A stretch of 64,000 bases of DNA from Liolophura sinensis (GCF_032854445.1 NC_088303.1:34479501-34543500), one strand, 5' to 3'. Positions 21,601 to 32,297 are shown, counted from the first letter of the stretch. Notes: generated by a model from the sequence alone, not told the origin. Numbers and translations are program-made.

Positions 21601-24600
21601 GGTGTAGTTTCAATTTTGACGTTGTAAATTATCCTTAGTTGGACAGCAATATACAGAAAGGCCCTGCATATGGCGTGTACATATTTCGCCTTGTAGCATG
21701 TTAGATCCTTCGTGTTGTGTGACGATTTCAATCAATACCACAAGTTATTACTGCAAACACTAGTGTGTCAAGGTTATTCCATCAAACGCCTTCATTCCAA
21801 GTTTCTTAAGATTTACAATGAGTATAGCTCTCTTGTGAGTAAATATGGACAAAGCGTCCACAATCTCTGGCACTCCGCTTCATTATTGTGTCTAATTCCG
21901 CGAAACCCAAGGCTAGGAGCTGTATATTCATCGTGTTGAATTAGATCGCCACGTTGGATATATGAACAGTTGCAATCAAAGCGCTAATATTTTGTTATCG
22001 GCAACTGATATTCTGGCTTTGGACACGATTTGAATACTGATTTCACTCATTCGCCTAGATAATACCTTTCGTCTTTTCAAAATCAATGAAAACTGTTGAC
22101 TGCTTCTCTGCTTTGCATGGTTCCGTCCTATTTTCATAGTTTATATACCTTCTCAGAACTGCATGACAGTTCCAACATGGGGCCAAGTACAACTCTTCTA
22201 TTGTTGTATCATTTTTCTTTTTCAGCTTCACTGAAAACATTCGATGTTTGTGTTTACCAGCGCCTGCATCCACGCTCAGAGATTTTATACAAACCATTCG
22301 TCAGTGTGCCTAGTATAAGACTGCTTGTCACCTGGATGCCAGTGTTATGTTTCATTTGACGAATTCACGAGGAACTGTGGATTTAACCATTTCTGTTAAC
22401 CGAGACTTATCATTGAGACGTCATGTGTTTGATGTGGAATTGTATCTACTATAATTTCCGTTGCATGCAGAGCAAATGTATATGGGCCATCACAGTATGG
22501 CACGGAATGTAAATCGTTGTCTGCATCATGTCAACTCTATCACGACGGATCTTTCTGTTGATTTACTAACAGGTCTGACTCACACAAACTCCACGCCAAG
22601 GCATGAAACAAGACAACCCAACAAGTCCCCGGATTTCCAGCTCAAGATTCCAGCGGTAGGATGACACTTCATTGTTTACACCGGGCTATATACTTACCTA
22701 ATGACTCCTTACCTAATGCCTTTGCTGTCTGGTACAGAGGTACATAATTACCTTTTTTATTTGCAATGGTGCTTATCTTGGTCAGTGCTACAGAGTCCAT
22801 ACATTGTTCTCTGGCACAGAGGTATATATCTTGATCCCGTCTACAGAATACATACCTTGTTCTCTGGTACATACCTTGATGTTTGATAGAGAAATAGATG
22901 CATTGATCTGCGCTATAGAAATACATACTGTGCTACAGAGGTACATAAATTAATCCCTGCTACAGAGCCATATGTTTTGATCTGTGCTACAAAAATGCAT
23001 ACCTTGCTCTCTGCTACAAAGGTACATAACTTGTTATGAGGTCCTCCAAGAAGTCTCTATGTAAACTGACTTTGTTTTGGCTGGATTGCCCCTTTTGTGG
23101 ACAGTTTATAGGGAGAACGCATTCTGAATAGGTCGACACATGACTAAATATGTTGGATTATTATGGAAAATAGCAAGATAGGAATATTTTGGAACTGTGG
23201 CAGCATATGTAACTCGTGAACCCAATTTCGTTGTCAAACTGTTCAGGTGTCAACATATTTGGAAGACATCCAGCTTGTTTGCAACTTCAACTTATCTTAG
23301 AACAATCAGAGGCCTTTCTACTGTACCCTTACACATCGAGTGAGCGTTTCCTAGCCCACTGTTCTTGTGTTTGAGACTTTTGTTCTGAACTGGGATTTGA
23401 AAAAGCGATTTCAGTTTTATCTCTCATAAGTATACGTATCCTACATACGTTACTCGTACATTTCTTTTGTCTCTATACATATATGTATACGGTTAACCGT
23501 TGCATTTTTTTATGTATAAATTTCTTCAGTTATATGTTTTGGCGTTTAACTAACTGTGCTCATGTTTCTGTGTTTGATCTTTTGTCAGATTCATCACTGT
23601 ACTCTTCGACATGGTAACTTCCGATGTCTGTTAGAGAAAAGCAAATATCTCAGTTTCTGTCAGAGAAATACATACCTGTACCTTGATTTCTCTTACAGAA
23701 ATACATACCCTTATTTTTTGCACAGAAGTACATAATTTGATATCTGTTACATAACCCAACTTCATATCTGTTTTAAAGTACCTACCTTAATACCTAAGGC
23801 AGAAGATAGGCCGTAGAAATACTCGTGTTCTTCTATGTCCATGGTGAGCTTGAGTCCGCCAGCCTCTCCTGGAAACGAGGTGTTCAGTCTTCCGTGACTC
23901 TTTATGTAGTCCATCGAGTTGAAGGTGTAACAGAGGCCGTGGTTTGTGTGATGTGGGGTCAGGTACTCGGAACAGTTCACTTCATCTGACATCCAAGAGC
24001 AGAATCGGAACATCGACTCTAGCTGGTGAGCCGTGGCCTGAAAGAAATCTCGCGGGTCACAGTCCGTGTTCTTTGAGACAAAGCGGGGATCACTAAAGTT
24101 GATGGCGGGGGCCCGCGGGCCGTTGTCGTACATCGCTCTCAGGCTCATCGCCGCGATGGGGTCCTGTGTTACAACAGACTTCCGGAACAAGTTGCTGTTG
24201 CAGACTGTGACGGACGGGAATGGCAGGCTGCGTGTCTGACGCAGGGTGTTGACCGTGTAGAACGGGTAGCTTGTGAACTTCACCACTTGATTCACTATAA
24301 CGTACACCAGCAACACCAACATGCAGAGGAGTGCCACAACCCAGAAGTGCCTACAGAAACAAGGTATCCTTTGAAAGTCTAGGTGCGTGTGCATGGACAC
24401 TGTATCACTACTATTTCTACACTCAACCATTGATCATTGTCAAAATGTTTAGAGAACGGGTCCCATTTTATAATTTCCTCGTTTTTATTTTTGGGTATTT
24501 GCAGTTGTTATTTTCATCAGCATACAAGAACTGATCTTGTCAATTGAGAAAATTAATGAACTCTATTTAAAACAGCTTCACCTCGCTCTGAAGCAAAAAA

Positions 24601-27600
24601 ATAAATTGAAAAAAAAGAGTCATTTGGGCTCTTGAAAACTCTTGAGTTCAGGTGAACACAACATACGCCCCCAAAAATGCATTTGTTTGAAATGTATTGA
24701 AGAATACCAGTAGCATTGCGGCGAGTATAACCGCTGAGACTATCTGGTTACCCTGACTACAGCGGAAATGGACAAATATCTCTGTATGTATGCATTCACC
24801 AAAATTAAATTTCTACACAGAAAAATAGCTGGAGCTATCGCCCGGACACGAAATCATATGTATTTATATTGTATGTATAGTTAAACTGACAAATGTGAGA
24901 CGCGACACATAGTCATCTGTGTATTTAAGTCTCCACCAAAAATGAAAATTATACCCATTAAACAGTTCGAACAGTTTATATAGTATGTATAGTATAGTAT
25001 GTAAGGAAACTGGCGATATGGTAACCATGACAACCGCGGAAATGAACAAATGTTAGTCGCGACACATCATCATCTGTGTACGAAGATATCCTCCAAAAAT
25101 TAAAACGCAGAAAACAGTTGGAGTTACAGCGCGGACACGAAACCATATCTATTTATATAGTACATATAAGGAAACTGGATATGTGGTTACCATGGCAACC
25201 GCGGTAATGAACAAGTGTTAGTCGCGACACATCATCATGTGTGTATGAAAATATCCACCACGAATTAAAACTTTATGTGGAGGACAGTTAGAGTTATAGC
25301 CTGGACCTGAAATCATATCTGTGTATATAGTATATAGGGAAATGGCAATCTGGTATCCATGACAAACGCAGAAATGTAAGTCACGACACTTAATTATGTA
25401 TGTGTATGTAAGTATCCACCAAAAATTAAAACTCTACGCAGAAAACAGTTGGAGTTACAGCCCGGACACAAAACCATATTTCTACGCGAAAAACAGCTGG
25501 AATAGCCTGGACGCGAAATCATATCTAGATATGTAGCATATATACGGAAACTGGCGATATGGTAACCGTGACAACAGCGGAAATGAACAAATGTGAGTCG
25601 CGACACATCATCATCTGTGTACGAAGATATCCTCCAAAAATTAAAACGCAGAAAACAGTTGGAGTTACAGCGCGGACACGAAACCATATCTATTTATATA
25701 GTACATATAAGGAAACTGGATATGTGGTTACCATGGCAACCGCGGTAATGAACAAGTGTGAGTCGCAACACATCGTCATGTGTGTATGTATGTATCCACC
25801 AAAAATTAAAACTCTCCGTTAGAAACAATTGGATACGTAGCCCAGACACGAATACGGACGGACGAACAGATGGACAGACGGACAAAATCGCTATAACACA
25901 ATACGTTCCGCCTAATGGCGGGCGAGTATAAAAAATGGTCCAAGCAAGAGTCGTTATAGATACTTTGCTTGACACTTGACTTAAGACTTAAAAAAAAGTT
26001 GTTTATACAGTCAAACATATTAATACGAATGCTCTACCACTAGCCAAACTAAATGGCCCTACCGAGTAAAAAGTACAGACTGGCCTTCTGAGAAAATACA
26101 TTATTGTTCCAGCGGCGAAAGCCTCTAACAATTGTTGTGACCACGTATGTAATATACTGTGTTTATTTTATTGTTATGCTCGGATGAATCCGGCCGACTC
26201 GAAGCTAACCGAGTCAGCGTTTGACCTGGATCTGAAATTGTTTATACTTAAAAGCCTGCCCGTACTGCTCAGTGTCAATGTATATATTCTTTCTCTTTAT
26301 TGTTAATGGATCGTTGTGTCCAGAATCAACTATGAACTTTTGTAAACATGTGTATTGTTTATGTCCATCGAAACTGGAGGATTCTAGTATGCTGTTTGAT
26401 CGTATATATACGACGTATACCAGCTTGCATGTGTTAGTTTGGAGTCTATGAGAAGTCTACTGTGGTAGTTTTGCCTGTCGGAAAAGTCCATTTTGAAAGT
26501 GTAGTGATCTGATTTACTGAACGCTACAGGTATTGTACTTGCCGCGGTTTGTAAGCTCTGTTTTCACTGTCCGATAACGTATTGAGTGAGTGTTTCATCG
26601 TCCACTATTCTTGTGTTTCAGATTTCTGATCTGAGCTTTTATTGTCCATTGTCTCTTTCAGGTGTGACGTACTTCTATCCGAATTCTACCGGAGTTGGCC
26701 TTTGTGTCAAGACCCGAGAAATGAATTCTTACCGCCCGACATGGACCTGGGACTTTACCGGTAATAAGTTCCCTATATAATTCACCTGGAACTGTGGATT
26801 TAACTATTTCTGTTAACTGAGATTTGTCATTGAGGCTTCATGTGTTTGGAGTGGAATTGTATCCAGTGTAATCTCAGAAACTATGTTTGTACCCTATATA
26901 TATATTGTACGAGAAAAAACAAAGGACACCTTCTCAAATGTTCCAACTGCAGATTCGAACTTCCGTTCTCATCAGCGGAAGGAGTGTAAAGTCATGATTA
27001 CATCCAGTATATGATCAGTGTATACTTGACAACAGCTAGTGGTCACTTAATAACACAAAACCAGAAGTGGCCAATACTGACTCGAATTTAACACTTCAAT
27101 TTTAACACAATTGAGAGATCAAAATAGGATAATCCTAGTACAGTACAATAGGAAGACAGCTGTTAAGCCTGGCAAACAGGTCAAGATAAGTCTCATGTAC
27201 AGTACAAATATACAGTTTCATGTTTTAACTATGAATTAGACACGGTGATTTCCATTTGACACAGGTTTGTATTTCTCAGTAAATAGAATTTCTTTCGCAT
27301 TCATCAAAGCTTGGATTTCATGTGGTACCTTGTAAATGGGCAAGACAGTAAATGGTGGTGAAAGAGAAATATCACATTGCAAGCTTTGATGGATGTGAAA
27401 GAAACTTTATCTATTGAAAAATGAGAACGAAAGTAAGAAACTGTAGTTGGAATACAACGGTGTAGAAATTTGAGAAGGTTTCCTTTGTTCTATTTTTTAT
27501 ACCTATTCTCCACATCAGAACAATCAACGTCTTTCTTATGATGCACTATATAGTTTAGATTTAGATATAGATTTATTTATTTATTTATTTGATTGGTGTT

Positions 27601-30600
27601 TTACGCCGTATTCAAAAATATTTCACTTATACGACGGCAGCTAGCATTATGAAAACCGGCCAGAGCCCGGGGGAAACCCACGACCATCCGCAGGTTGCTG
27701 GCAGACCTTCCCACGCACGGCCGGAGAGGAAGTCAGCATGAGCTGGACTTGAACTCACAGCGACCGCATTGGTGAGAGGCTCCTGGGTCTTTACACTGCG
27801 CTCTCGCGCTAACCAGCTGAGCCACGGAAGCCCCGTTCTTGGTTTGATCGTGTGTAAGGGTTATCACTGTCAGAGAGTTGAACAAGCAGTTTTTTCACAG
27901 TTTCTCCTTTCCTATACTGACACTTTTACATATATAATATATTTGTCTGTGAGTAATTATTACTATCATGCTCTAGAAGAGGAGCTACATCAGTTGTCAC
28001 AATACTGATGTATCCTGTCAAGACTTTCTTCGAAAGAACCATTCAAAACTGCTTAACCGTACCACCGCGTCAAACCAATATTTCACAATCTGACTGTACA
28101 AATTCCAAAAATGCATATTGCAGCGTCAAGAAGCTGTATCACCAGACTTGATATCTATTCTCGTAGCGAAGACATTGCAAGATGTACGATCATTTAGGAA
28201 AACGTACTATTGTGCAATTGCCAAAAAAATCAGAGGCCATGTCAATGAGAATTCTGAAGAACTCAAACGTCTACTGACAAAACTACTGTACCACGTTAAA
28301 TCCGGCTTCCGCGTGGGGACATCTCCAATCGTCTACACTCTATAGGCCTACCACTAGCCATTACACAGACTTAATTCATAATTCACCATTAACTGTTTCG
28401 GTGTTGACTGCAATTGGTCACCTCTAGATTAACGTCAAAAGCAGCAAAATCTTCTTCAGTTCCACTACATACAAGAATTACCATTGGTGGAATGTCTCGT
28501 CAGTTGTGTTGAGTTCATCAGTAGTAACATCTGTGTGGAAACCATTTATCACCTTTGTATAGGTATTCCAATGGGTAAGCTTACAAAGCGTGCCCCTCCC
28601 CACCACTCCCGCCATTTGGTAGGCCTCTACTTGTATACAGAATATTATATATTACTATATACAGAAGTTATTAAAGCGTAATCTTTATCAGGTTCATTCA
28701 GACTATATACTGATGATCTACTATAACCTTTAACAAGGCCACCAACAATATATATCCACCTTCGCTCGATTTAAAGGAAAACAGGCTCCCCAGATGGTAC
28801 ATCTTGTGTGGACCTGAATATATACTTGGCAACAACGGCCTCCTGTAAGGACGCCTTCAGACAAGAAGGATAGTTTCAAATTTGACACTGTGCATATGAC
28901 CTGTACATGTTTCACCTTGTAGCATTTGTCAGATTTTGAGTGTGACGATTTCAGTCAACGTGCAAACTCTAGTGTGTCAAGGTTATTCCATCAAAACTCT
29001 TCACTGTAAGTCTCTTAAATTTTACAATAACGAGTGTTCTCTTGTGAGTAAATATGCAGGGATTTATTTATTTGATTGGTGTTTTACGCCGTACTCAAGA
29101 ATATTTCACTTATACGACGGCGGCCAGCATTATGGTGGGTGGAAACCGGGCAGAGCCCGGGGGAAACCCACGACCATCCGCAGGTTGCTGAAAGACCTTC
29201 CCACGCATGGCCGGAGAGGAAGCCAGCATGAGCTGGACTTGAACTCACAGCGACCGCATTGGTGAGAGGCTCCTGGGTCATTACGCTGCGCTAGCGCGCT
29301 ATCCGACTGAGCCACGGAGGCCCCTAAATATGCAGGGAGTAACCAGAACCTTCTGTATTCTGCTTCATATTTGTGCCTCATTTCACTTGCCGGGGTTAAG
29401 CTAGGGACTATACCTTCATAGCGCTGTGCATGACAGACGTTGGATACATGAACAGCGCAACTCAGATACATATTTTGATCGGCGATAACTTATGATGTGG
29501 TATAGTACACAATTTGAATACGGATTTAATCCAGTTACCAAGAACATCCATAGCGTCTTCACTAACGTGTCGAATGATCCTCTTTGCATGACTCCGTCTT
29601 AGTTTCTTACTTCATGTACACTTATTCTTAGTGCCTTGGTGGTTGGTGTTTAACGTTGTTCTCGAAATTGGCCTTGCAATTATTGATCCAGATCGTCCTT
29701 GAAGGTTAGCGGCTGGTCTAAGAATGCCTAGTTTTCAACAAACAATGCCTAGTTTTCAACAAACAATGCCTAGTTTTCAACAAATTTTGGATAGCAACGA
29801 CAATGTTGGTTTTTTAAAATATCAGTGGTTTGACGTCCTACTTTTCGGAAGAACCCAACAACGTCCTCTTATAATCAAGAGAGACAATATTGTCGAATTG
29901 AACGACGTAATCAAAATGCGATATAAACATCTATCAGTGAAGTATAATCTGATTTAGGAGAAATCATCGACCTTATCGGACCACATCTAACTATTTTCAA
30001 AACGAAAATAAGAGGAAATACGAATATCATCGGAAAATATAGTTCTAAATAATTGTTTTCGTGGAATTTCCTGGTAAGAAAACAAAATGTGGAAAAATAA
30101 TTAAAGCTTTTGTGCTCAAAATTGCCTTTCATTTGAAAATATTTTTTACTTTGTACAGCTTAAAGCGTGTGACATGGACTAACCCCTTTACAAAGGGTTG
30201 CCGTCCATTTCGCAGTGGTCGTCTGATGAACTAAATGCCACTGACGTATCGCTTCGTACGTCAGCCGGGGGCCTCCGCGGATCAGTTGGTTAGCGCGCTA
30301 GCGCAGCGTAATTGACACAGAAGCCTCTCACCAATGCGGTTGCTGTTAGTTCAAGTCCAGCTCATGCTGGCTTCCTCTCCGGCCGTACGTGGGAAGGTCC
30401 GCAGCAACCTGCGGACGGTCGTGGGTTTCCACCTGGCTCTGCCCGGTTTCCCCCCACTGTAATGCTTGCCGCCGTCGTATAAGTGAAATATTCTTGAGTA
30501 TGGCGTAAAACACCCACGAAATAAATAAATAAATACGTCACCCTGACGTCACATAAATCAACCAATATGCTGAGGTAATCAAATCACGCTATTTTCGCCC

Positions 30601-30992
30601 CAAAATTGTTGAAAGGGTGTTGATTATCATCAGCAAACTTTCAGGGTAGGTGTTTACTCAGCACCTGATGTAAAAGCAAAACAGCATAGAAAGTAAAACT
30701 TGAATTGAGACGAGAGCGTGAAGGTTGGAAAATGGTCACAGATGCCTCTTGTCATTTACCTAAGTCATATTAGCACTTTTCACCTTCCTAATACAAAGAA
30801 GTCATAACAGCGCAAACGTAACAAAATATGCGTCGAAACAGGCATATGACCTAAACATAGGAATGGCGAAAAATAAGCCCGTTCTTACCTTCTTGCACCC
30901 TTGGAACCCTGGGAGATGTGCTTTACTCCATGTAGGGAAGTACTGGAGGTAAACTGCCCCAGGAGCCCATGCGCATCCAAGTCCTTGTCCAT
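15669..30992 (-). CDS. DEG/ENaC (ASIC-like) sodium channel, gene 2
   Basis: Tandem paralogue of the channel at 5585-13824, with the same membrane role. Exons, in transcript order: 30992-30889, 24350-23786, 21461-21363, 21042-20859, 18251-18195, 17745-17586, 16932-16841 and 15847-15669. Every length equals that in gene 1, giving 479 aa. It keeps SLHGVKHI, FPSVTVCN, the cysteine pattern, GGQLGIF and the GAS filter. By eye exon 2 differs at 18 of 189 residues, exon 4 at 7 of 61 and exon 6 at 2 of about 53. Exon 1 (11 of 34) and exon 3 (10 of 33) are far more diverged. Intron 1 is 6.5 kb and full of repeats; a SINE sits in the exon 6 acceptor. The ATG at 30992 aligns with the gene 1 start. There are no internal stops, so it should be functional if exon 6 splices. 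Confidence 0.9.
17125..17333. mobile_element. MITE, TIR family GGCCCAGTTATTCGAAA (copy 2)
   Basis: Begins GTGCCCGGTTGTTCAAAACTG and ends TTTCGAACAACTAGGCCC, an imperfect inverted pair. The interior matches the copy at 8205-8453 (AATACCGATTTAAC, GTACTTAAGCTAAAAATTAT, ACTTTGGCGAACTGC, GACTTAATACC). It lies in intron 6 of gene 2, a different intron from copy 1, so the two insertions are independent. Confidence 0.7.
17756..18012 (-). mobile_element. SINE inserted in the exon 6 splice acceptor
   Basis: Full-length copy running from the AAAT tail (left) to the A-box side of the head (GAGCCACGGAGGCCCC, right). The target-site duplication GCTGAAAGGTA lies at 17745-17755 and 18013-18023. On the gene strand this is TACCTTTCAGC, the 3' splice site of exon 6. 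The site therefore exists on both sides of the SINE. The copy next to the exon now has the A-rich SINE tail where a polypyrimidine tract would be. Confidence 0.92.
18533..19330 (-). pseudogene. Degraded Tc1-like transposase
   Basis: Minus-strand fragments in several frames resemble a Tc1/mariner transposase in order. A DNA-binding linker part (TTCDRPKSGQARVTT, at 19329-19102) comes first, then RITAQTISNRLPAAHLR...LTQ (19184-18945). Next is AICGNVCSRLLVIRGNLNAA (about 18780-18700) and a terminal RCHAVVRARGGHTRR followed by TGA near 18533. Frameshifts separate the blocks. A C-rich expansion (18786-18840 on plus) sits where the GGGSVMVWG motif should be. Inactive relic in intron 4 of gene 2. Confidence 0.75.
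20164..20729. mobile_element. Non-autonomous DNA transposon with 19-bp TIRs
   Basis: ATATTAAAGGAGAAGAAAA at 20164-20182 is repeated perfectly inverted at 20711-20729. The 566-bp interior shows no transposase. The exact boundary between terminal repeat and target duplication is unclear because the ends are AT-rich. It lies in intron 4 of DEG/ENaC gene 2, close to exon 4. Confidence 0.75.
21665..22150. repeat. Segment duplicated in intron 1 (copy A)
   Basis: Shares with 28895-29620 a colinear series of phrases: CACCTTGTAGCAT-like, GTGTGACGATTTCA, CTAGTGTGTCAAGGTTATTC, CTCTTGTGAGTAAATATG, GTTGGATA-ATGAACAG and CTTTGCATG-TTCCGTC. It lies in intron 2 of gene 2. Probably a dispersed repeat or a segmental copy; no coding content. 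Confidence 0.7.
22375..22465. repeat. Dispersed repeat copy B
   Basis: GGAACTGTGGATTTAACCAT, then TTCTGTTAACCGAGACTTATCATTGAG and GGAATTGTATC, closely match 26785-26880 in intron 1 of the same gene. Short family of unknown nature. Confidence 0.6.
22690..23050. repeat. ~27-bp minisatellite in intron 2 of gene 2
   Basis: Degenerate units of the form TACAGAGGTACATACCTTG plus ATCTSTGC. This is the same unit as the array in intron 2 of gene 1 and resembles the exon 2 donor junction. More units continue at 23625-23785 directly against exon 2 (TTACAGAAATACATACC, CACAGAAGTACATAATTTG). The shared unit and position imply that the array existed before the gene duplication. Confidence 0.8.
23625..23785. 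repeat. Minisatellite units touching exon 2 donor
   Basis: Four to five ~27-bp units run up to the donor at 23785 (plus-strand CTAC|CTTAAT). The last intron bases are themselves a unit. See 22690-23050 for the main block of the same array. Confidence 0.75.
24720..25940. mobile_element. Pearl-like (Helentron-type) tandem-core element
   Basis: A core unit of roughly 165 bp (GGAAACTGGCGATATGGTAA ... GCGGACACGAAACCATATCT) is repeated about six times. It is followed by an ACGG/ACAG-rich microsatellite (25855-25885) and a short palindrome CCGCC-TAAT-GGCGG (25908-25921). GGCGAGTATA occurs near both ends (about 24727 and 25922). Core repeats, an ACGG microsatellite and a terminal hairpin are the layout described for bivalve pearl elements and related non-autonomous Helitrons. 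No Rep/helicase coding. Family assignment is inference. In intron 1 of gene 2. Confidence 0.65.
26785..26880. repeat. Dispersed repeat copy B'
   Basis: Counterpart of 22375-22465: GAACTGTGGATTTAACTATT, TCTGTTAACTGAGATTTGTCATTGAG and GGAATTGTATC in the same order. Just upstream, 26583-26660 also resembles 23340-23440 (GAGTGAGYGTTTC...CCACTRTTCTTGTGTTT). Confidence 0.6.
26915..27492. mobile_element. Foldback element with nested inverted repeats
   Basis: The outer arms are 26919-26970 (ACAAAGGACACCTTCTCAAA ... CTTCCGTTCTC) and 27423-27488 (GAGAACGAAAG ... TTTGAGAAGGTTTCCTTTGT). They are inverted copies, the left lacking a short stretch. An inner pair lies at 27272-27313 and 27380-27427 (TTTCTTTCGCATTCATCAAA against its inverse). 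Non-coding, in intron 1 of gene 2. Likely a MITE or foldback transposon. Confidence 0.7.
27569..27833 (-). mobile_element. Near-full-length SINE
   Basis: AAAT tail at left, GCCGTATTCAAAAATATTTC, GCCCGGGGGAAACCCACGAC, GGACTTGAACTC (B box complement), then GCTAACCAGCTGAGCCACGG (A box complement) at right. A small deletion removes the GTGGGAGG part of the body. In intron 1 of gene 2; no clear target duplication seen. Confidence 0.88.
28484..28830 (+). pseudogene. Reverse transcriptase fragment (retroelement relic)
   Basis: The plus strand reads FISSNICVET...CIGIPMG (an RT finger/palm motif), then LYLYTEYY. After a stop come SFRLYTDDLL (catalytic YxDD box) and IYPPSLDLKEN. The order GIPMG, YxDD, IYPxxLxxK matches a group of mollusc and cnidarian retroelement RTs, possibly Penelope-like or related. 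Stops and frameshifts show it is dead. It lies antisense in intron 1 of the channel gene. The exact clade is uncertain. Confidence 0.6.
28895..29620. repeat. Segment duplicated from/with intron 2 (copy A')
   Basis: Colinear with 21665-22150 (GTGTGACGATTTCA, CTAGTGTGTCAAGGTTATTC, CTCTTGTGAGTAAATATG, then GTTGGATACATGAACAG and CTTTGCATGACTCCGTC). It is interrupted by a SINE at 29063-29324 that is absent from the other copy. The SINE is therefore younger than the duplication. Confidence 0.7.
29063..29324 (-). mobile_element. Intact SINE with perfect 14-bp target duplication
   Basis: The best-preserved copy. TAAATATGCAGGGA is present at 29049-29062 and 29325-29338. Reading the minus strand: GGGGCCTCCGTGGCTCAGTC (A box), GCGCTAGCGC, GAGTTCAAGTCC (B box), a conserved ~150 bp body with GGGCTCTGCCCGG and AATATTCTTGAGTACGGCG, and an AAATAAAT tail. 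It is a tRNA-derived, LINE-mobilised element. A database search would name the family; mollusc SINEs of this general build are known. Confidence 0.93.
29723..29785. repeat. Three tandem 21-bp units
   Basis: AATGCCTAGTTTTCAACAAA plus C is repeated three times, nearly perfectly. The frame-preserving length creates a spurious peptide repeat. Confidence 0.85.
30264..30533 (+). mobile_element. Full-length SINE, plus orientation
   Basis: Runs from GGGGGCCTCCGCGGATCAGT at the left, through TTAGTTCAAGTCCAGCTCATG and AATATTCTTGAGTATGGCG, to an AAATAAATAAATAAA tail. TACGTCA occurs at both edges (30257-30263 and 30534-30540). It lies in intron 1 of gene 2, only about 350 bp from exon 1, antisense to the gene. 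Confidence 0.9.
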
Positions 30993-32297
30993 CCTTAGAG
31001 AGGGGAGATAAAATAGTCCAACTATAACTATATTGTAACTTAAAGAATTAGGCCTATACCCATATGCCCCTACTTTTTAAAAAAGTTAATAAAGTAATAT
31101 ACATTCAGATACATGCACTATTGTGATTTTTTATTTATTGAATGCAACCCATATGCATACTGCATGCACCCTACTGCACCTTCACGTAATACAGTGAGGG
31201 AAAATCCACGTTCTAATATACTGAACTATGCTTTGATATATTTTTTCCCCAGTTCCTTATATTTCATTTATTACACGTGTTCTTTGTTATAGAAAACTAA
31301 CAATTATCCTTATTTTAAACGAACATTTTTGTTTAAAATCCGTCTTCCGCTGAACTGCCCAAGGTCGTCATTACTGAAGCAGGGAAATCCAGTGAAAGAA
31401 AAATATACATGGATTTCTCAAAGGAAAAGGTGAAAATCTAATTGGCCTTTAGTTTAAGCTCGACAAAATGACTCCATTTCTTAAAACAGCATTGTCAAAT
31501 GGCAGAGGACAATTTTCATCAACAAACAAAGGTTTCTACCACGGTACATTTTAGATGCATCCATCATCCTCCAGACTGAATAATGGATGTTACCTTGTAT
31601 TGTATGATGTTCTCTTGGCGTCATCCAAAAACTTTTCTATGAAAAATTCGACGTCGCGTTTCACAAGCTGACGTTGACGTTTTGCGTTGAGATATTTGCA
31701 GGTTAGTGGCCAATTTAAAACTCCACATTAAGCTTCACTAAGGTGAGTTGACTTTTGGGTGTTGATGCAACTGCTTTTTAGTATTCGCACAACTAGAACA
31801 CCACAGTTAGCATTAAGCTTTAACCCATCTTACCTTATCTTCCTTAACGCCGATTAGATTCTCGCCTCTTGGTTAAGGCGAGCACGTTAGCTCGTGATGT
31901 ATCCACAAAGTCTGCCGGTGAAAACAAATAATTGTGAATAATTGAAAGTGCCAAAAGAATAAATGTTGACAAAATGTCTCTCACAATGAGTCAGCAGAGC
32001 CGCTCATAATAGCCAAGGCCATCAGATCAAATATACCAAGCGGTTATCGGGAGCACTATCTCAATAGACTATAGTCAATATCTGGATATTGATATAAAGG
32101 GCCGATGTATAATGTCACCTAATTGTTGCTTACTATACACTTATGAACGTAAGTCACTGCTGTCTTGACGTGCTTCACCACCAACCCGGGCCTCTGTCCA
32201 CTGACGGAAATCTGTACTACATATTAGCGGCCCTGGACAGGGAATTTGTAGACGCCAATGCTCTCAGTGAGGAGCCTAATAAACATAACAAATAAAT
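30993..32297. other. Upstream region of DEG/ENaC gene 2
   Basis: Presumed promoter and 5' UTR side of the minus-strand channel gene. No TATA box or other element could be fixed. AT-rich, with no repeats or exons recognised. Confidence 0.35.

Noticed and set aside
24720-25940. CRISPR-like array of repeats and spacers.
   Set aside because: Repeats are ~165 bp, directly abutting and diverged, in a eukaryotic intron. They fit a satellite or Helitron-type element.
29724-29957. Peptide MPSFQQTMPSFQQTMPSFQQ.
   Set aside because: Artefact of three 21-bp direct repeats.
29063-30533. tRNA genes suggested by A and B box sequences.
   Set aside because: The boxes belong to SINE heads. No cloverleaf with acceptor stem can be drawn, and SINE bodies and AAAT tails follow.
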